DNA from: UBA3478 sp036782715
GTDB taxonomy: Bacteria; Bacteroidota; Bacteroidia; Flavobacteriales; Flavobacteriaceae
Length of the DNA stretch: 28,433 nucleotides
NCBI GenBank assembly: GCA_036782715.1
Contig: DAIPYN010000021.1
Location: forward strand, 1 to 28,433
Direction: 5' to 3'
Below are positions 14,721 through 22,556 of the stretch, one piece after another. The translations under genes were made by a program, and so were the position numbers. Positions within the stretch are counted from its first letter, which is position 1; each line of letters opens with the position of its first letter. The notes beneath the pieces are model-generated. The model did no database searches. It saw nothing but the letters and a program-made list of their open reading frames with translations, and had not been told where the DNA came from.

Positions 14721-16762
14721 CGTCGTACCGCATCTTTGATCACGCTAGGCTTGTCGAAATGCATAGGCTTTGTTTGAAAATTCTGATAGAGTTTCATCTG
14801 ATCGTCGTAATGAAGAGATTCTGGGCGTTCACTATTACCGTAAGACATCACAGAATGATAAATCGTTTCTTCAGGAGTGAATTGAATTAGACCGATGTAA
14901 GATTCTCCATTGGTAATTCGATAGCGACCGTTTTTATGCTGAACCCCACGCATTGCAGTCACTACATCGGGCATACCCCATATCGGAATTGCCTTCTCGC
15001 CTCTAACCAGCTGCTGAAACTCACCTAATGTAATCGACTGTGTTTTGAAATGCTTTTTTAAATAGCGCGAGGTTTTTTTCAATGCCTTGTAGATCACTTC
15101 TTCGCTGAAGCTATTATCAGAATTGCGCTCCCCATAAAGTTGTTGAAGTTGGTAGTAAAGAATCGCAAAAACACCTGCTCCTTCAGAGTTCATGTCTGCT
15201 ACTCGGTCCCAGCTCTGAATTTTTCTTAATAGCGCTCCAGCCCCTGGATAATCGGAGGGGTTCATCTCAAATACCGCATTAAAATCGACATAGTTGTAAT
15301 TGAGTGGAGTAGGTAGTGTATGGTCGTACTTGATGGTCTTGAACTCCTCAAAGGTGATCTGGTCATCTCCGCTGAGTAGTTCATAAAGTCGCGTACTTCT
15401 GTTATTGTCATAAAGTTCATAACCCATAGCTTTTGCGAAATCCTTTGGGTCTGGGTTGTCTTCGATTCCCGAAGACTTGAATGGACTGTGGTTAGCGTTG
15501 TAAACAAATCCAGAAGCTGGACTTATCACTTGAGGAAGCTCCTCTGTTTTGTAGTAGGTCTCCCAAAGTGTTTCACTAGAATTTCCTGGTACTGTTTTGG
15601 TCCAATCATAGGCCGGATTTCGCTTGGGCATTTTACCATTTGAGATATAGAATATGGTATCGAACTTGTCAGCATATCCAATGTTATAACCTGGCAGGGC
15701 GTTCATTTTAAGAGCTGAATAGAAATCATTGAAGTTGGTAGCTTTATTCATCCTCCACCACTGCTCAAGTGCTCTGATAGTGGTGGTACTAGGTGTTCTG
15801 ACTGAATAAAATCCGCTTCTGTTTTTTAGTGTAGGCCCGTAAACACTGGTGTAATATTTTTTGTTAATCCCAATTTTGAACCCGAGAAGTTTGAGATAAA
15901 CCTTAGCTCGTTTTTCCTCGAGCATTAACACCTCGTCGTCGAACTGGTAGGTGAGCCCTTTCGGATCGACCATTTCGAGTTGGAACACATCTGCTTTGTC
16001 TTGAAAATTCACGGTATGTGTCCATCCTAGGTTTTGATTAGCACCGGTTAAAATACAGGGGGCTCCGGGAAACAATGTTCCGATAATATTCGTTCCTTCT
16101 TCACTTACCAGATGAGCTTCATACCACGACGTTGGCCCTTCTAATGGTTGATGCGTATTGATCGTTAAGAAACTTGCTTCTTGCCCTGTTTTTACGCTCG
16201 ATAATGCGATGAGGTTTGAACCATTCGAGTCGTCTTTAGGTGTCGCGATTTCTGGAGTTTTATTTGATATAATTTCTTTCACTAGTTGATCTGCCGCGTT
16301 AGATACGAAGAGTTGTAATTGGGAGTACGCCACCATTTTTACAGGAGTGACAGGAAACAGACTCTTCTCTAACACTTCTTCAGGATGTCTTTCGGCATAA
16401 GCATTCAGGCCAGCTGCATACCCTTCAATTACCGCTATAAATTCATCGCTTAGGGTTTCAAATTGCTCGGATGCCGTACGTTCTGCTTCAATAAGTTGAG
16501 CAAGGAAATCAGCGCCTGCTCCTTTTAAACCCATATATCTAGAAAGCTTAGCGTCGCCGGCGAGGTAGCCTAATTGAATCGTTTCGAAGTCATCTTCGGC
16601 ATGTGCCCAGGCAAGGCCATAAGCTACTTCAGCGTCAGTAGGGGCATAAATATGTGGTACTCCGTAAGAATCTCTAATGATTTCGATATTTGCTGGGTCG
16701 ATTTGTGCGACCCCTGTATAAAACAGTAAGATCGCTGCTAGACTGAATAGGCTTCTTTTCAT
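14705..16762 (-). CDS. Secreted penicillin acylase family N-terminal nucleophile hydrolase
   Basis: Exported amidase of 685 residues in the penicillin G acylase/AHL acylase family. A signal peptide covers about 1-19 (FYTGVAQ). The alpha-chain region begins IEIIRDSYGVPHIYA, a family hallmark. The autocatalytic cleavage site is G181-S182 in SNGSN: after maturation S182 becomes the N-terminal nucleophile, with a THQPLEGPTSWYEAHL segment about 20 residues on, and GANQNLGWTHT at 240-250. The beta-chain shows YNANHSPF, typical of the oxyanion-hole region. Members cleave acyl amides such as penicillins, cyclic lipopeptides or acyl-homoserine lactones; substrate is not deducible. It stands alone, convergent with pxpC and 26 bases from the divergent dehydratase gene. 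Confidence 0.87.
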   Translation of the reverse strand: MKRSLFSLAAILLFYTGVAQIDPANIEIIRDSYGVPHIYAPTDAEVAYGLAWAHAEDDFETIQLGYLAGDAKLSRYMGLKGAGADFLAQLIEAERTASEQFETLSDEFIAVIEGYAAGLNAYAERHPEEVLEKSLFPVTPVKMVAYSQLQLFVSNAADQLVKEIISNKTPEIATPKDDSNGSNLIALSSVKTGQEASFLTINTHQPLEGPTSWYEAHLVSEEGTNIIGTLFPGAPCILTGANQNLGWTHTVNFQDKADVFQLEMVDPKGLTYQFDDEVLMLEEKRAKVYLKLLGFKIGINKKYYTSVYGPTLKNRSGFYSVRTPSTTTIRALEQWWRMNKATNFNDFYSALKMNALPGYNIGYADKFDTIFYISNGKMPKRNPAYDWTKTVPGNSSETLWETYYKTEELPQVISPASGFVYNANHSPFKSSGIEDNPDPKDFAKAMGYELYDNNRSTRLYELLSGDDQITFEEFKTIKYDHTLPTPLNYNYVDFNAVFEMNPSDYPGAGALLRKIQSWDRVADMNSEGAGVFAILYYQLQQLYGERNSDNSFSEEVIYKALKKTSRYLKKHFKTQSITLGEFQQLVRGEKAIPIWGMPDVVTAMRGVQHKNGRYRITNGESYIGLIQFTPEETIYHSVMSYGNSERPESLHYDDQMKLYQNFQTKPMHFDKPSVIKDAVRRYSPK

Positions 16763-16788
16763 TCGGCTGATTTTAGTACCTTGAAGTT

Positions 16789-17088
16789 ATGAAAAGATTG
16801 ACGGTTAGCGAGGCACAAACCCAACATAAAAGTTTAGAAAGTCATTGGGGACTTCGATCTGATCGAATTGTCGCCAGATTTGAATTTGAAAACTTTGAAA
16901 GAGCTGTTGATTTTATGCACGAAGCGGTCCCTTTTATTGAACGTCTTAATCATCATCCTGATTGGTGTAACCGATACAATGAAGTTACCATCACACTCTG
17001 GTCTCATGATGTAGGTGGACTTACTGAATTAGATTTCGAATTGGCAAAAGAACTATCCGCACTTTATAACACCTCAAATAAGCTATGA
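16789..17088 (+). CDS. phhB: Pterin-4a-carbinolamine dehydratase
   Basis: Small cytoplasmic enzyme of 99 residues that dehydrates 4a-hydroxytetrahydrobiopterin in pterin cofactor recycling. The diagnostic ERLNHHPDW (51-59) contains the active-site His pair and Pro, and LWSHDVGGLTELD (70-82) supplies the third His and the GGLT turn. Length is normal for the family. No phenylalanine hydroxylase is in the window, so its partner is elsewhere or it serves another role such as molybdopterin metabolism. It overlaps the next SDR gene by ATGA, suggesting co-translation. Family is sure; the gene symbol follows common use. Confidence 0.88.
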   Translation: MKRLTVSEAQTQHKSLESHWGLRSDRIVARFEFENFERAVDFMHEAVPFIERLNHHPDWCNRYNEVTITLWSHDVGGLTELDFELAKELSALYNTSNKL

Positions 17089-17840
17089 AAGAAAGAAAAA
17101 TTGCACTGATAACCGGTGCAAGTAGTGGTATAGGCTGGTCTACGGCCTTAGCCCTTGCAGAAAAGGGTTTTGATCTAATCCTTTGCGGTCGAAGAAGTGA
17201 GCGATTGCAGCAACTCTCAGATGCCGTAAAGGTTGAAACTCATCGGCTTGTTTTTGATGTGCGTGATAAACAAGCAGTATTTGAAGCCATCGAAGGTCTT
17301 CCAGAGCAGTGGAAATCAATAAATGTGATGATTAATAATGCGGGAAATGCACATGGATTAGATACCGTTCAAGAAGCTAGCCTCGATGACTGGGATGCTA
17401 TGATTGACTCAAATGTCAAGGGACTCATGTACGTTACCAAAGCTGTTCTTCCATTGCTTCGCAAGAGTAGTTGGGGTCATATCATAAATGTCGGATCCAT
17501 TGCAGGAAAAGAGGCTTACCCAAAAGGGAGCGTGTATTGCGCTTCTAAGGCAGCTGTCCAGTATTTCACAGATGGTTTGCGTCTTGATCTCAACCCTGAA
17601 TTAATAAGAGTTAGTGCGATTCACCCAGGTCTAGTTGAAACCGAGTTTTCCATGATTCGTTTTAAGGGAGACGCTGGCCGATCAAAAACGGTTTATCAAG
17701 GAGCAGATGCACTTCGGGCTGAAGATGTTGCTGACGCAATCGTTTACATGGTTGAAGCTCCTAAATCGGTTACTATTGCTGATCTTGTGATTCTTCCGAC
17801 CCGTCAAGCAAGTGCTTACGTAATCAACAGAGAATCTTAG
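17085..17840 (+). CDS. Short-chain dehydrogenase/reductase (YdfG-like)
   Basis: Cytoplasmic NAD(P)-dependent oxidoreductase of 251 residues, classical SDR type. Visible: cofactor loop TGASSGIG (10-17), the basic GRR at 35-37 that favours NADP, NNAG (84-87), and the catalytic set S138, Y151 and K155 in YCASK. The overall sequence resembles YdfG-type 3-hydroxy acid dehydrogenases, which oxidise serine-like and short hydroxy acids, but SDR substrates are hard to predict. The ATGA overlap with the carbinolamine dehydratase gene raises the possibility of a pterin-related substrate; this is inference only. Its stop overlaps that of the convergent potassium-uptake gene by four bases. Confidence 0.87.
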   Translation: MKERKIALITGASSGIGWSTALALAEKGFDLILCGRRSERLQQLSDAVKVETHRLVFDVRDKQAVFEAIEGLPEQWKSINVMINNAGNAHGLDTVQEASLDDWDAMIDSNVKGLMYVTKAVLPLLRKSSWGHIINVGSIAGKEAYPKGSVYCASKAAVQYFTDGLRLDLNPELIRVSAIHPGLVETEFSMIRFKGDAGRSKTVYQGADALRAEDVADAIVYMVEAPKSVTIADLVILPTRQASAYVINRES

Positions 17841-18529
17841 CGCACTTTTTGCTTAAGGAAGTGCTGAAGGTCTTTGTTTGAACCGTAAAGTACTAGGATA
17901 TCACCCTCTTCAAGCACATGTTCTGCAGAGGCAACCCCTTGAACTTGGTTTTCAGTCTTGGGACTCCCTAGTAGCGGGTTAACCGTAACCTGTTTAATGA
18001 TGGTAAGTACAAGTAGATTGTATTTCGATCTGAATCCAACCTCTTTCAGCGTTTTACCTACGTATTCATTAGGCACGGTGGCCTCGATTATACTGAAGTC
18101 GTCGCTTAGTTCAAAAGAGTCAACTACGTTTACTAGGCAAAGTTTTTTGGCCCATCTTTCTGCAGTTTCCTCCTCAGGGTGAACGATCTCGTCCACCCCA
18201 ATAGCTTGCAATACTTTTTCGTGGAGCGGATTGATCGCACGGCTCACTAATCGTTTCACCTGCATATTTTTGAATAAAGCAGTCGCCATTACATTGGCTC
18301 CCTGATCTTCTCCGATAGCGATGATTACAATGTCAGTTTCTTTTAGTGGAAGCCCTGCAACTGCGAGCTCATCGGTAGCATCAAGCTGAACGGTGTAGGT
18401 GATCTTTTCTTTAAAGGCATCAACCTTTGTTTTACTGGTGTCTACAGCGAAGACTTCATTCCCCTGAGCGGTTAGTTTCTCAGCGAGCGAAGCTCCAAAA
18501 TTTCCAAGTCCGATGATGATGTATTTCAT
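17837..18529 (-). CDS. ktrA: Potassium uptake regulatory subunit (KtrA/TrkA family)
   Basis: Cytoplasmic RCK-domain protein of 230 residues that gates the K+ channel subunit in response to nucleotides. The N-terminal Rossmann RCK_N domain starts IIIGLGNFG (dinucleotide-binding glycines 7-12) with the acidic end of strand 2 at D30, and contains IAIGEDQGANVMATALFKNM. The C-terminal RCK_C domain (about 140-225) ends with GDILVLYGSNKDLQHF. One RCK unit of this length is the KtrA form, not the double-length TrkA of enterics. It follows the channel gene by two bases in the same operon. Confidence 0.9.
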   Translation of the reverse strand: MKYIIIGLGNFGASLAEKLTAQGNEVFAVDTSKTKVDAFKEKITYTVQLDATDELAVAGLPLKETDIVIIAIGEDQGANVMATALFKNMQVKRLVSRAINPLHEKVLQAIGVDEIVHPEEETAERWAKKLCLVNVVDSFELSDDFSIIEATVPNEYVGKTLKEVGFRSKYNLLVLTIIKQVTVNPLLGSPKTENQVQGVASAEHVLEEGDILVLYGSNKDLQHFLKQKVR

Positions 18530-18531
18530 AA

Positions 18532-20277
18532 CTAGTGGATTGTAATTTCTTCTTTCGGGTAGCGATAGTTTTGGTTAATCACATTGCGGAATATCGCAAT
18601 GAGTACCGTTAGTGCACTAACGCGGCCAACGAACATTAATATAATGATAATGAATTTACTGATAGGGCTAAGGCTTGAGGTGATCCCCATGCTCAGCCCA
18701 GTGGTGCTGTAGGCCGAAACACTTTCAAAGGCAATTTCAATCATCGTAAGATCAGGTTCAAAGGCAGATATACCTAATACCCCGATGGCAATAACGATAA
18801 TAGATAAGGAGATCATTGCAAATGCTCTTTTTACCGTTACCTCAACGATTTCTCGGCGATACAATTCGATTCGTTCACGACCCCTTGCTAAGCTTAGGAT
18901 ATTTAAGATAGCAATGGCTAGTGTACTGGTTTTAATACCTCCTCCTGTTGATTTTGGAGAGGCTCCTACCCACATCAAAAACATAGTGAGCAGTAACGTT
19001 GGAAATCTGAAATGACTGGCATCAACGGTATTGAAGCCTGCTGTACGTGGTGTGGTGGCGCCAAATAGTGCGGTAACTAGCTTGCCAAAACCTGAGTGTG
19101 AAGAGAGTACCCCATCTTTTTCAAGTCCGAAAAAAACGAGGGTTCCTCCGACGGTTAAGACAATAGTGGTGATTAAGGCAATTCGACTGTTTAGTGTTAA
19201 TACCCACGGACGATAATTCGGCTTGTCAAAGAACGAAAACACCCCTTTGGTCTTGTAGCTTAAATAAGAGACGATATTCGAAACGATGGGGAAACCAAGT
19301 CCCCCAATAACAAAGGTCAAAATAATGGCAAGTTGTAGCCCATAATTAAACTGAAAACCACCTTGCATCAGCGAGTCACTGAGGGTAGAAAAACCTGCAT
19401 TACAGAAGGCAGAGACTGCGTGAAAAACAGAGAAAAATACACGTTCAGAAACACTATTAAAAGCAGCCGGATCAGTGTTGTAAAAGATAAGTAAAGCCGA
19501 AAAGGCCTCAATACTTAATGTGATTATTAAGATGCTCTTTAATAGACCTAATTCTTTACCAATAGCCCCTGAGCTATTAATCTGATTGATGGCGATTTGT
19601 TTTTCGTAGCTTATTTCACCTTTAAAGAAATAACTAAAGTAGCTGACGAAAGTTAGTATTCCGAGGCCTCCAATTTGAATCAAAAAGAGAAGGATTGATT
19701 GTCCAAAAAAGGTAAAATGTGTAGCTGTGTCTACCACAATTAGCCCTGTAACACAAACTGCACTAGTTGCAGTGAAAAGTGCATCAAGTAGACCAATGCT
19801 CTCATGAGTAGCCCCGGGCAATGACAATAATAATGTGCCACCTAAAATGATCGTCACAAAACTAATTAAGAACAGTTGGGCTGGGTTCAAGGCAGTTCTT
19901 TTATAGCTTACTCTTAAGTCTAGAAATCCTTTGAAAAAAAGAAGGGCAGCAGCGAATTTTTCAAGGCTGAATTGTTCCGATACCTGTCTAAATTCATAAT
20001 TCTCTGGAGTAAAAAAATGTAGCGCTAAAAGGACTCCCGAGAAGAGGCCAGAAACACCATCAAGAATTGCAATTCGCTGATAGATTCTTTTGCGATCGTT
20101 GATATAGGTGAGTACAGAACTTAATAATCCTACTAGTAATGCGTAGTAATAGAAAAGGTCTAGATCGAAACTTTCTGTTATCGACGAGTGAAATCCGAAA
20201 TCGTAAATCAGAAGAAGAAAACAGAACAAACTCGTCCAAAACGAAAGTCTGTAGAAATATTTAGGGTTAAATAGCAT
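18532..20277 (-). CDS. ktrB: Potassium channel subunit (KtrB/TrkH family) with long N-terminal extension
   Basis: Inner-membrane K+ translocating subunit of 581 residues. The four pore loops with selectivity-filter glycines are visible: AVCVTGL (173-179), FCNAGF (291-296), RTAGFN (411-416) and YSTTGL (523-528), and GASPKSTGGGIKTST (438-452) marks the gating region. The family core begins near residue 130 (NPAQLFLISF). The first ~125 residues hold about four additional hydrophobic segments (about 11-28, 41-58, 70-88, 105-120) absent from standard KtrB. With KtrA downstream it should form a complete Ktr system. A TACCTTTG box lies about 50 bases upstream of the start. Confidence 0.9.
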   Translation of the reverse strand: MLFNPKYFYRLSFWTSLFCFLLLIYDFGFHSSITESFDLDLFYYYALLVGLLSSVLTYINDRKRIYQRIAILDGVSGLFSGVLLALHFFTPENYEFRQVSEQFSLEKFAAALLFFKGFLDLRVSYKRTALNPAQLFLISFVTIILGGTLLLSLPGATHESIGLLDALFTATSAVCVTGLIVVDTATHFTFFGQSILLFLIQIGGLGILTFVSYFSYFFKGEISYEKQIAINQINSSGAIGKELGLLKSILIITLSIEAFSALLIFYNTDPAAFNSVSERVFFSVFHAVSAFCNAGFSTLSDSLMQGGFQFNYGLQLAIILTFVIGGLGFPIVSNIVSYLSYKTKGVFSFFDKPNYRPWVLTLNSRIALITTIVLTVGGTLVFFGLEKDGVLSSHSGFGKLVTALFGATTPRTAGFNTVDASHFRFPTLLLTMFLMWVGASPKSTGGGIKTSTLAIAILNILSLARGRERIELYRREIVEVTVKRAFAMISLSIIVIAIGVLGISAFEPDLTMIEIAFESVSAYSTTGLSMGITSSLSPISKFIIIILMFVGRVSALTVLIAIFRNVINQNYRYPKEEITIH

Positions 20278-20324
20278 GCTATTTTCTCGAGTAAAGTCTC
20301 AAGATTGAATCAATTTATTGACAC

Positions 20325-20332
20325 CAAAGGTA
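20325..20332 (-). promoter_or_regulatory. Bacteroidota-type -7 box (TACCTTTG) before ktrB
   Basis: On the minus strand TACCTTTG matches the TAnnTTTG consensus, 47 bases upstream of the ktrB ATG in the 76-base gap after the lipoprotein gene. No convincing -33 TTG was found at the usual distance. Confidence 0.4.
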
Positions 20333-20353
20333 TTATAATTGCCGAACCTGTGG

Positions 20354-21043
20354 TTATTCTGCGCTCAGCATTTTGTATTTATAGCTCGCTTGAAGTCGAA
20401 TTAGTTCAAAATTTGAATTACTAATAAAGCTCCTGCGTCGACTATGAACCAGTAGATTTTTATGCCATTGTAGCGAGTCGTTCAGAATGAGACTTATTTT
20501 TCCTTTGTGATTTACCGCATTGGCCAACACATATTTTGTTTCGTGGTCAAAGAAGAAATACCAAATATCATTTGAATTAGGGTAGGTAACCCTTATTTGC
20601 TCTAAGGGCTTTTCTGAGAAGCTAGGGCTTCTCAAACCCAAGTATTCAATTTGAGCTCCCTTATCCTTTAATTTAAATGGCTGAAAAAAGACAAAATTCG
20701 CTCCTTCGATAATATTCTTGTAGTTCTGTTGGTCATTCCCTAATGGTTTTGAGGTCTTAATGATTTCGTTTTGGAGTTTTATTCGGAGTGAATCCTCTGT
20801 GATTAAAATAGTTGTGCCTAACTGGGGTATTTCAAATTGCTGAACAAGAGTATCATTGATTATTTCTTGAGCGTCAAGGGTATAACTCGTTTTTTCATAT
20901 CTGAAATCTTGGAGATTCGTATAGTTGTTCCATCCTCCATGGGCAAGAATAGACTCTTCGACTACTAATTCTCCTTGAGATTTTGGGCTAGAACATCCAC
21001 CAAGGCTAGCTAAAAGAGCGATAAATACGATTCGATAGATCAC
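20354..21043 (-). CDS. Lipoprotein, unknown function
   Basis: Predicted lipoprotein of 229 residues. The signal ends in the lipobox LGGC with the lipidated Cys at residue 17. The mature part begins with EESILAHGGWNNYTNLQDFRYE, followed by alternating strands, a pattern resembling envelope beta-rich proteins such as the DUF6503-like group of Bacteroidota. That assignment is tentative. The start is a GTG overlapping the stop of the PLP-enzyme gene (GTGA); it places the basic and hydrophobic signal residues correctly, and no ATG does. It is probably translated from the same transcript, but a functional link to amino acid metabolism is not evident. Confidence 0.78.
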   Translation of the reverse strand: MIYRIVFIALLASLGGCSSPKSQGELVVEESILAHGGWNNYTNLQDFRYEKTSYTLDAQEIINDTLVQQFEIPQLGTTILITEDSLRIKLQNEIIKTSKPLGNDQQNYKNIIEGANFVFFQPFKLKDKGAQIEYLGLRSPSFSEKPLEQIRVTYPNSNDIWYFFFDHETKYVLANAVNHKGKISLILNDSLQWHKNLLVHSRRRSFISNSNFELIRLQASYKYKMLSAE

Positions 21044-22281
21044 ACGTTTTCTAAGGCTTGTTTCAAATCTTCAATGAGGTCATCAGCATGCTCGATTCCT
21101 ACGCTGATTCGCACTAAGGAGAGCTCGATACCCATCTGCATTTTTTCTTCATCAGGTACGTCAGAGTGAGTCATTGAATATGGGTGTTGGGCTAGACTTT
21201 CATTACTACCTAAACTCACCGCAAGTTTGATTAATTTAAGTGCATTTAGAAAGCGAAAAGCTTCGGCCTCAGCCCCGTGCAGTACAATACTGATCATTGC
21301 ACCTGGCGATTTGCATTGCTTGTGATAAATTTCTCTCTGACTAGAAGACATGCTTTCTAATCCAGGGAATAAAACTTTCTTCACCTTAGGATGACTTTCT
21401 AAAAACTGAGCGAGCTTTTGTGCATTCTCAGTTTGGTAGTTCATTCGCACATGAAGGGTTTCTAGACTTCTGGTTAATAACCAGGCTGTGTAAGGAGCAA
21501 TCATCCCCCCTAGAAAGGTTCGTAGCCCTTTAACCGGTCCAATAGCTTCTCTACTTCCCATGACCGCTCCTGCAATCACGTCACTGTGCCCGTTCAAGAA
21601 TTTAGTGGCAGAGTAACAGACTAGGTCGGCTCCAAACTCTAAAGGCTTTTGCCATATAGGCCCGAGATAAGTATTGTCCACGGCCATGATTACCGTTTTC
21701 TCGAGTCGTGACTCGAGCTGTTTTTTTAATCGAACGACCGCTTCTAAATCAACGAGCGTATTGGTAGGGTTGGCCGGTGTTTCGCAATAAATCATGGCAA
21801 CCTTGTCAATGAATCCTTTAGATTCAAGCGTTTGTTCGATTTGTTTGGCGTCGCTCCAATCTAAGATAGAGAGAACGTTTACTCCTATAGATTTGAGATA
21901 ATGATGAACGAAGTGGTGCGTTCCTCCATAGACTTCATTGCTGAAAATGAGTGTATCACCTGGTTTAAGATACGCAAGCATAACCGTAGATATTGCACTC
22001 ATCCCACTTACAAATGCTGCTGCTTCTTCACTTTGCTCAAGGACTGCCAGGCGCTCCTCGAGAATCTGCATGTTTGGGTTGTTCAGTCGAGAATAGATAA
22101 GCCCCATTTGTTCACCGGGCTCCAGGGATGATTTGCCGTAGGCTATTTCGAAAAATCGCTTGCCCTCTTCGGCGGTTTTAAATCCGAAGGTTGAGGTTTG
22201 AAATATTGGGGGTTTAACTGAGCCTTCGCTCCATTCAGGAACATAGCCCAGAGACATCATTAACGACTCAGGTTTTTTCAT
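21040..22281 (-). CDS. Cys/Met metabolism PLP-dependent enzyme (cystathionine gamma-synthase / gamma-lyase family)
   Basis: Cytoplasmic fold-type I PLP enzyme of 413 residues. Visible: Y63-SR in LIYSRLNNPN, which binds PLP phosphate from the next subunit, GMSAIST after the cofactor-binding loop, D202 in AVDNTYLGP for the pyridine nitrogen, and the Schiff-base lysine K227 in SATKFLNGHSD. The family covers cystathionine synthase, cystathionine lyase and methionine gamma-lyase. The position that is Cys in methionine gamma-lyases (YGCT) is Gly here (YGGTHH), which argues against a classical one. Residues 42-60 form a short insertion. The start codon lies in one arm of a perfect inverted repeat, suggesting control at this site. 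Specific reaction unresolved. Confidence 0.87.
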   Translation of the reverse strand: MKKPESLMMSLGYVPEWSEGSVKPPIFQTSTFGFKTAEEGKRFFEIAYGKSSLEPGEQMGLIYSRLNNPNMQILEERLAVLEQSEEAAAFVSGMSAISTVMLAYLKPGDTLIFSNEVYGGTHHFVHHYLKSIGVNVLSILDWSDAKQIEQTLESKGFIDKVAMIYCETPANPTNTLVDLEAVVRLKKQLESRLEKTVIMAVDNTYLGPIWQKPLEFGADLVCYSATKFLNGHSDVIAGAVMGSREAIGPVKGLRTFLGGMIAPYTAWLLTRSLETLHVRMNYQTENAQKLAQFLESHPKVKKVLFPGLESMSSSQREIYHKQCKSPGAMISIVLHGAEAEAFRFLNALKLIKLAVSLGSNESLAQHPYSMTHSDVPDEEKMQMGIELSLVRISVGIEHADDLIEDLKQALENV

Positions 22282-22308
22282 AACTAAATGTGATTTTAGT
22301 TATGAAAA
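22275..22308. promoter_or_regulatory. Perfect inverted repeat (14-bp arms, 6-base spacer) over the PLP-enzyme start codon
   Basis: TTTTCATAACTAAA at 22275-22288 and its exact reverse complement TTTAGTTATGAAAA at 22295-22308 are separated by TGTGAT. On the minus-strand mRNA this can fold into a 14-bp hairpin with a 6-base loop whose 3' arm contains the ATG. As DNA it looks like an operator for a dimeric regulator. No T-run follows on the coding strand, so it is not a terminator of the upstream lipoprotein gene. Confidence 0.7.
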
Positions 22309-22340
22309 GATAATGAATTTGTTAAGATTCTAGATGTATT

Positions 22341-22354
22341 TAAACAGCTGTTTA
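22341..22354. repeat. 14-base perfect palindrome TAAACAGCTGTTTA
   Basis: A perfect palindrome without spacer that includes the stop codon of the 51-residue lipoprotein and lies 60 bases upstream of the PLP-enzyme start. It could be a second regulator site or part of a 3' structure for the lipoprotein mRNA. Chance cannot be excluded. Confidence 0.4.
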
Positions 22355-22507
22355 TTGACGTTTTTTAGAGAGTTTGTTCGAGCCTACGTTTGGAGGAGTC
22401 GTGATTTCTGCCTCATCACCATTCTTTGAAGTATTCAATGCTTTACATGATAGTAATAAGCTACCCATAAACAGACTGACAAATAAAACAACGATAAATC
22501 TTCTCAT
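22352..22507 (-). CDS. Small lipoprotein (51 residues), unknown function
   Basis: Short reading frame starting ATG at 22507 and ending TAA at 22352. The product opens with a basic and strongly hydrophobic signal (MRRFIVVLFVSLFMGSLLLSC), with a lipobox LLSC and the predicted lipidated Cys at residue 21. The mature part is only about 30 residues, polar, and ends in basic SNKLSKKRQ. The textbook signal peptide is the main evidence for coding. It is upstream of, and on the same strand as, the PLP-enzyme gene (70-base gap) and divergent from doxX. I do not recognise a family. Alternatives: a chance frame, or the remains of a longer gene. Confidence 0.6.
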   Translation of the reverse strand: MRRFIVVLFVSLFMGSLLLSCKALNTSKNGDEAEITTPPNVGSNKLSKKRQ

Positions 22508-22556
22508 GTCTTAGTTTTATATAAATTTAATAATCAACAACGAATTTTTCAAATAG

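Noticed and set aside
22275..22308. Inverted repeat as an intrinsic terminator of the small lipoprotein gene
   Set aside because: It is AU-rich, has no T-run after it on the minus strand, and contains the next gene's start codon.
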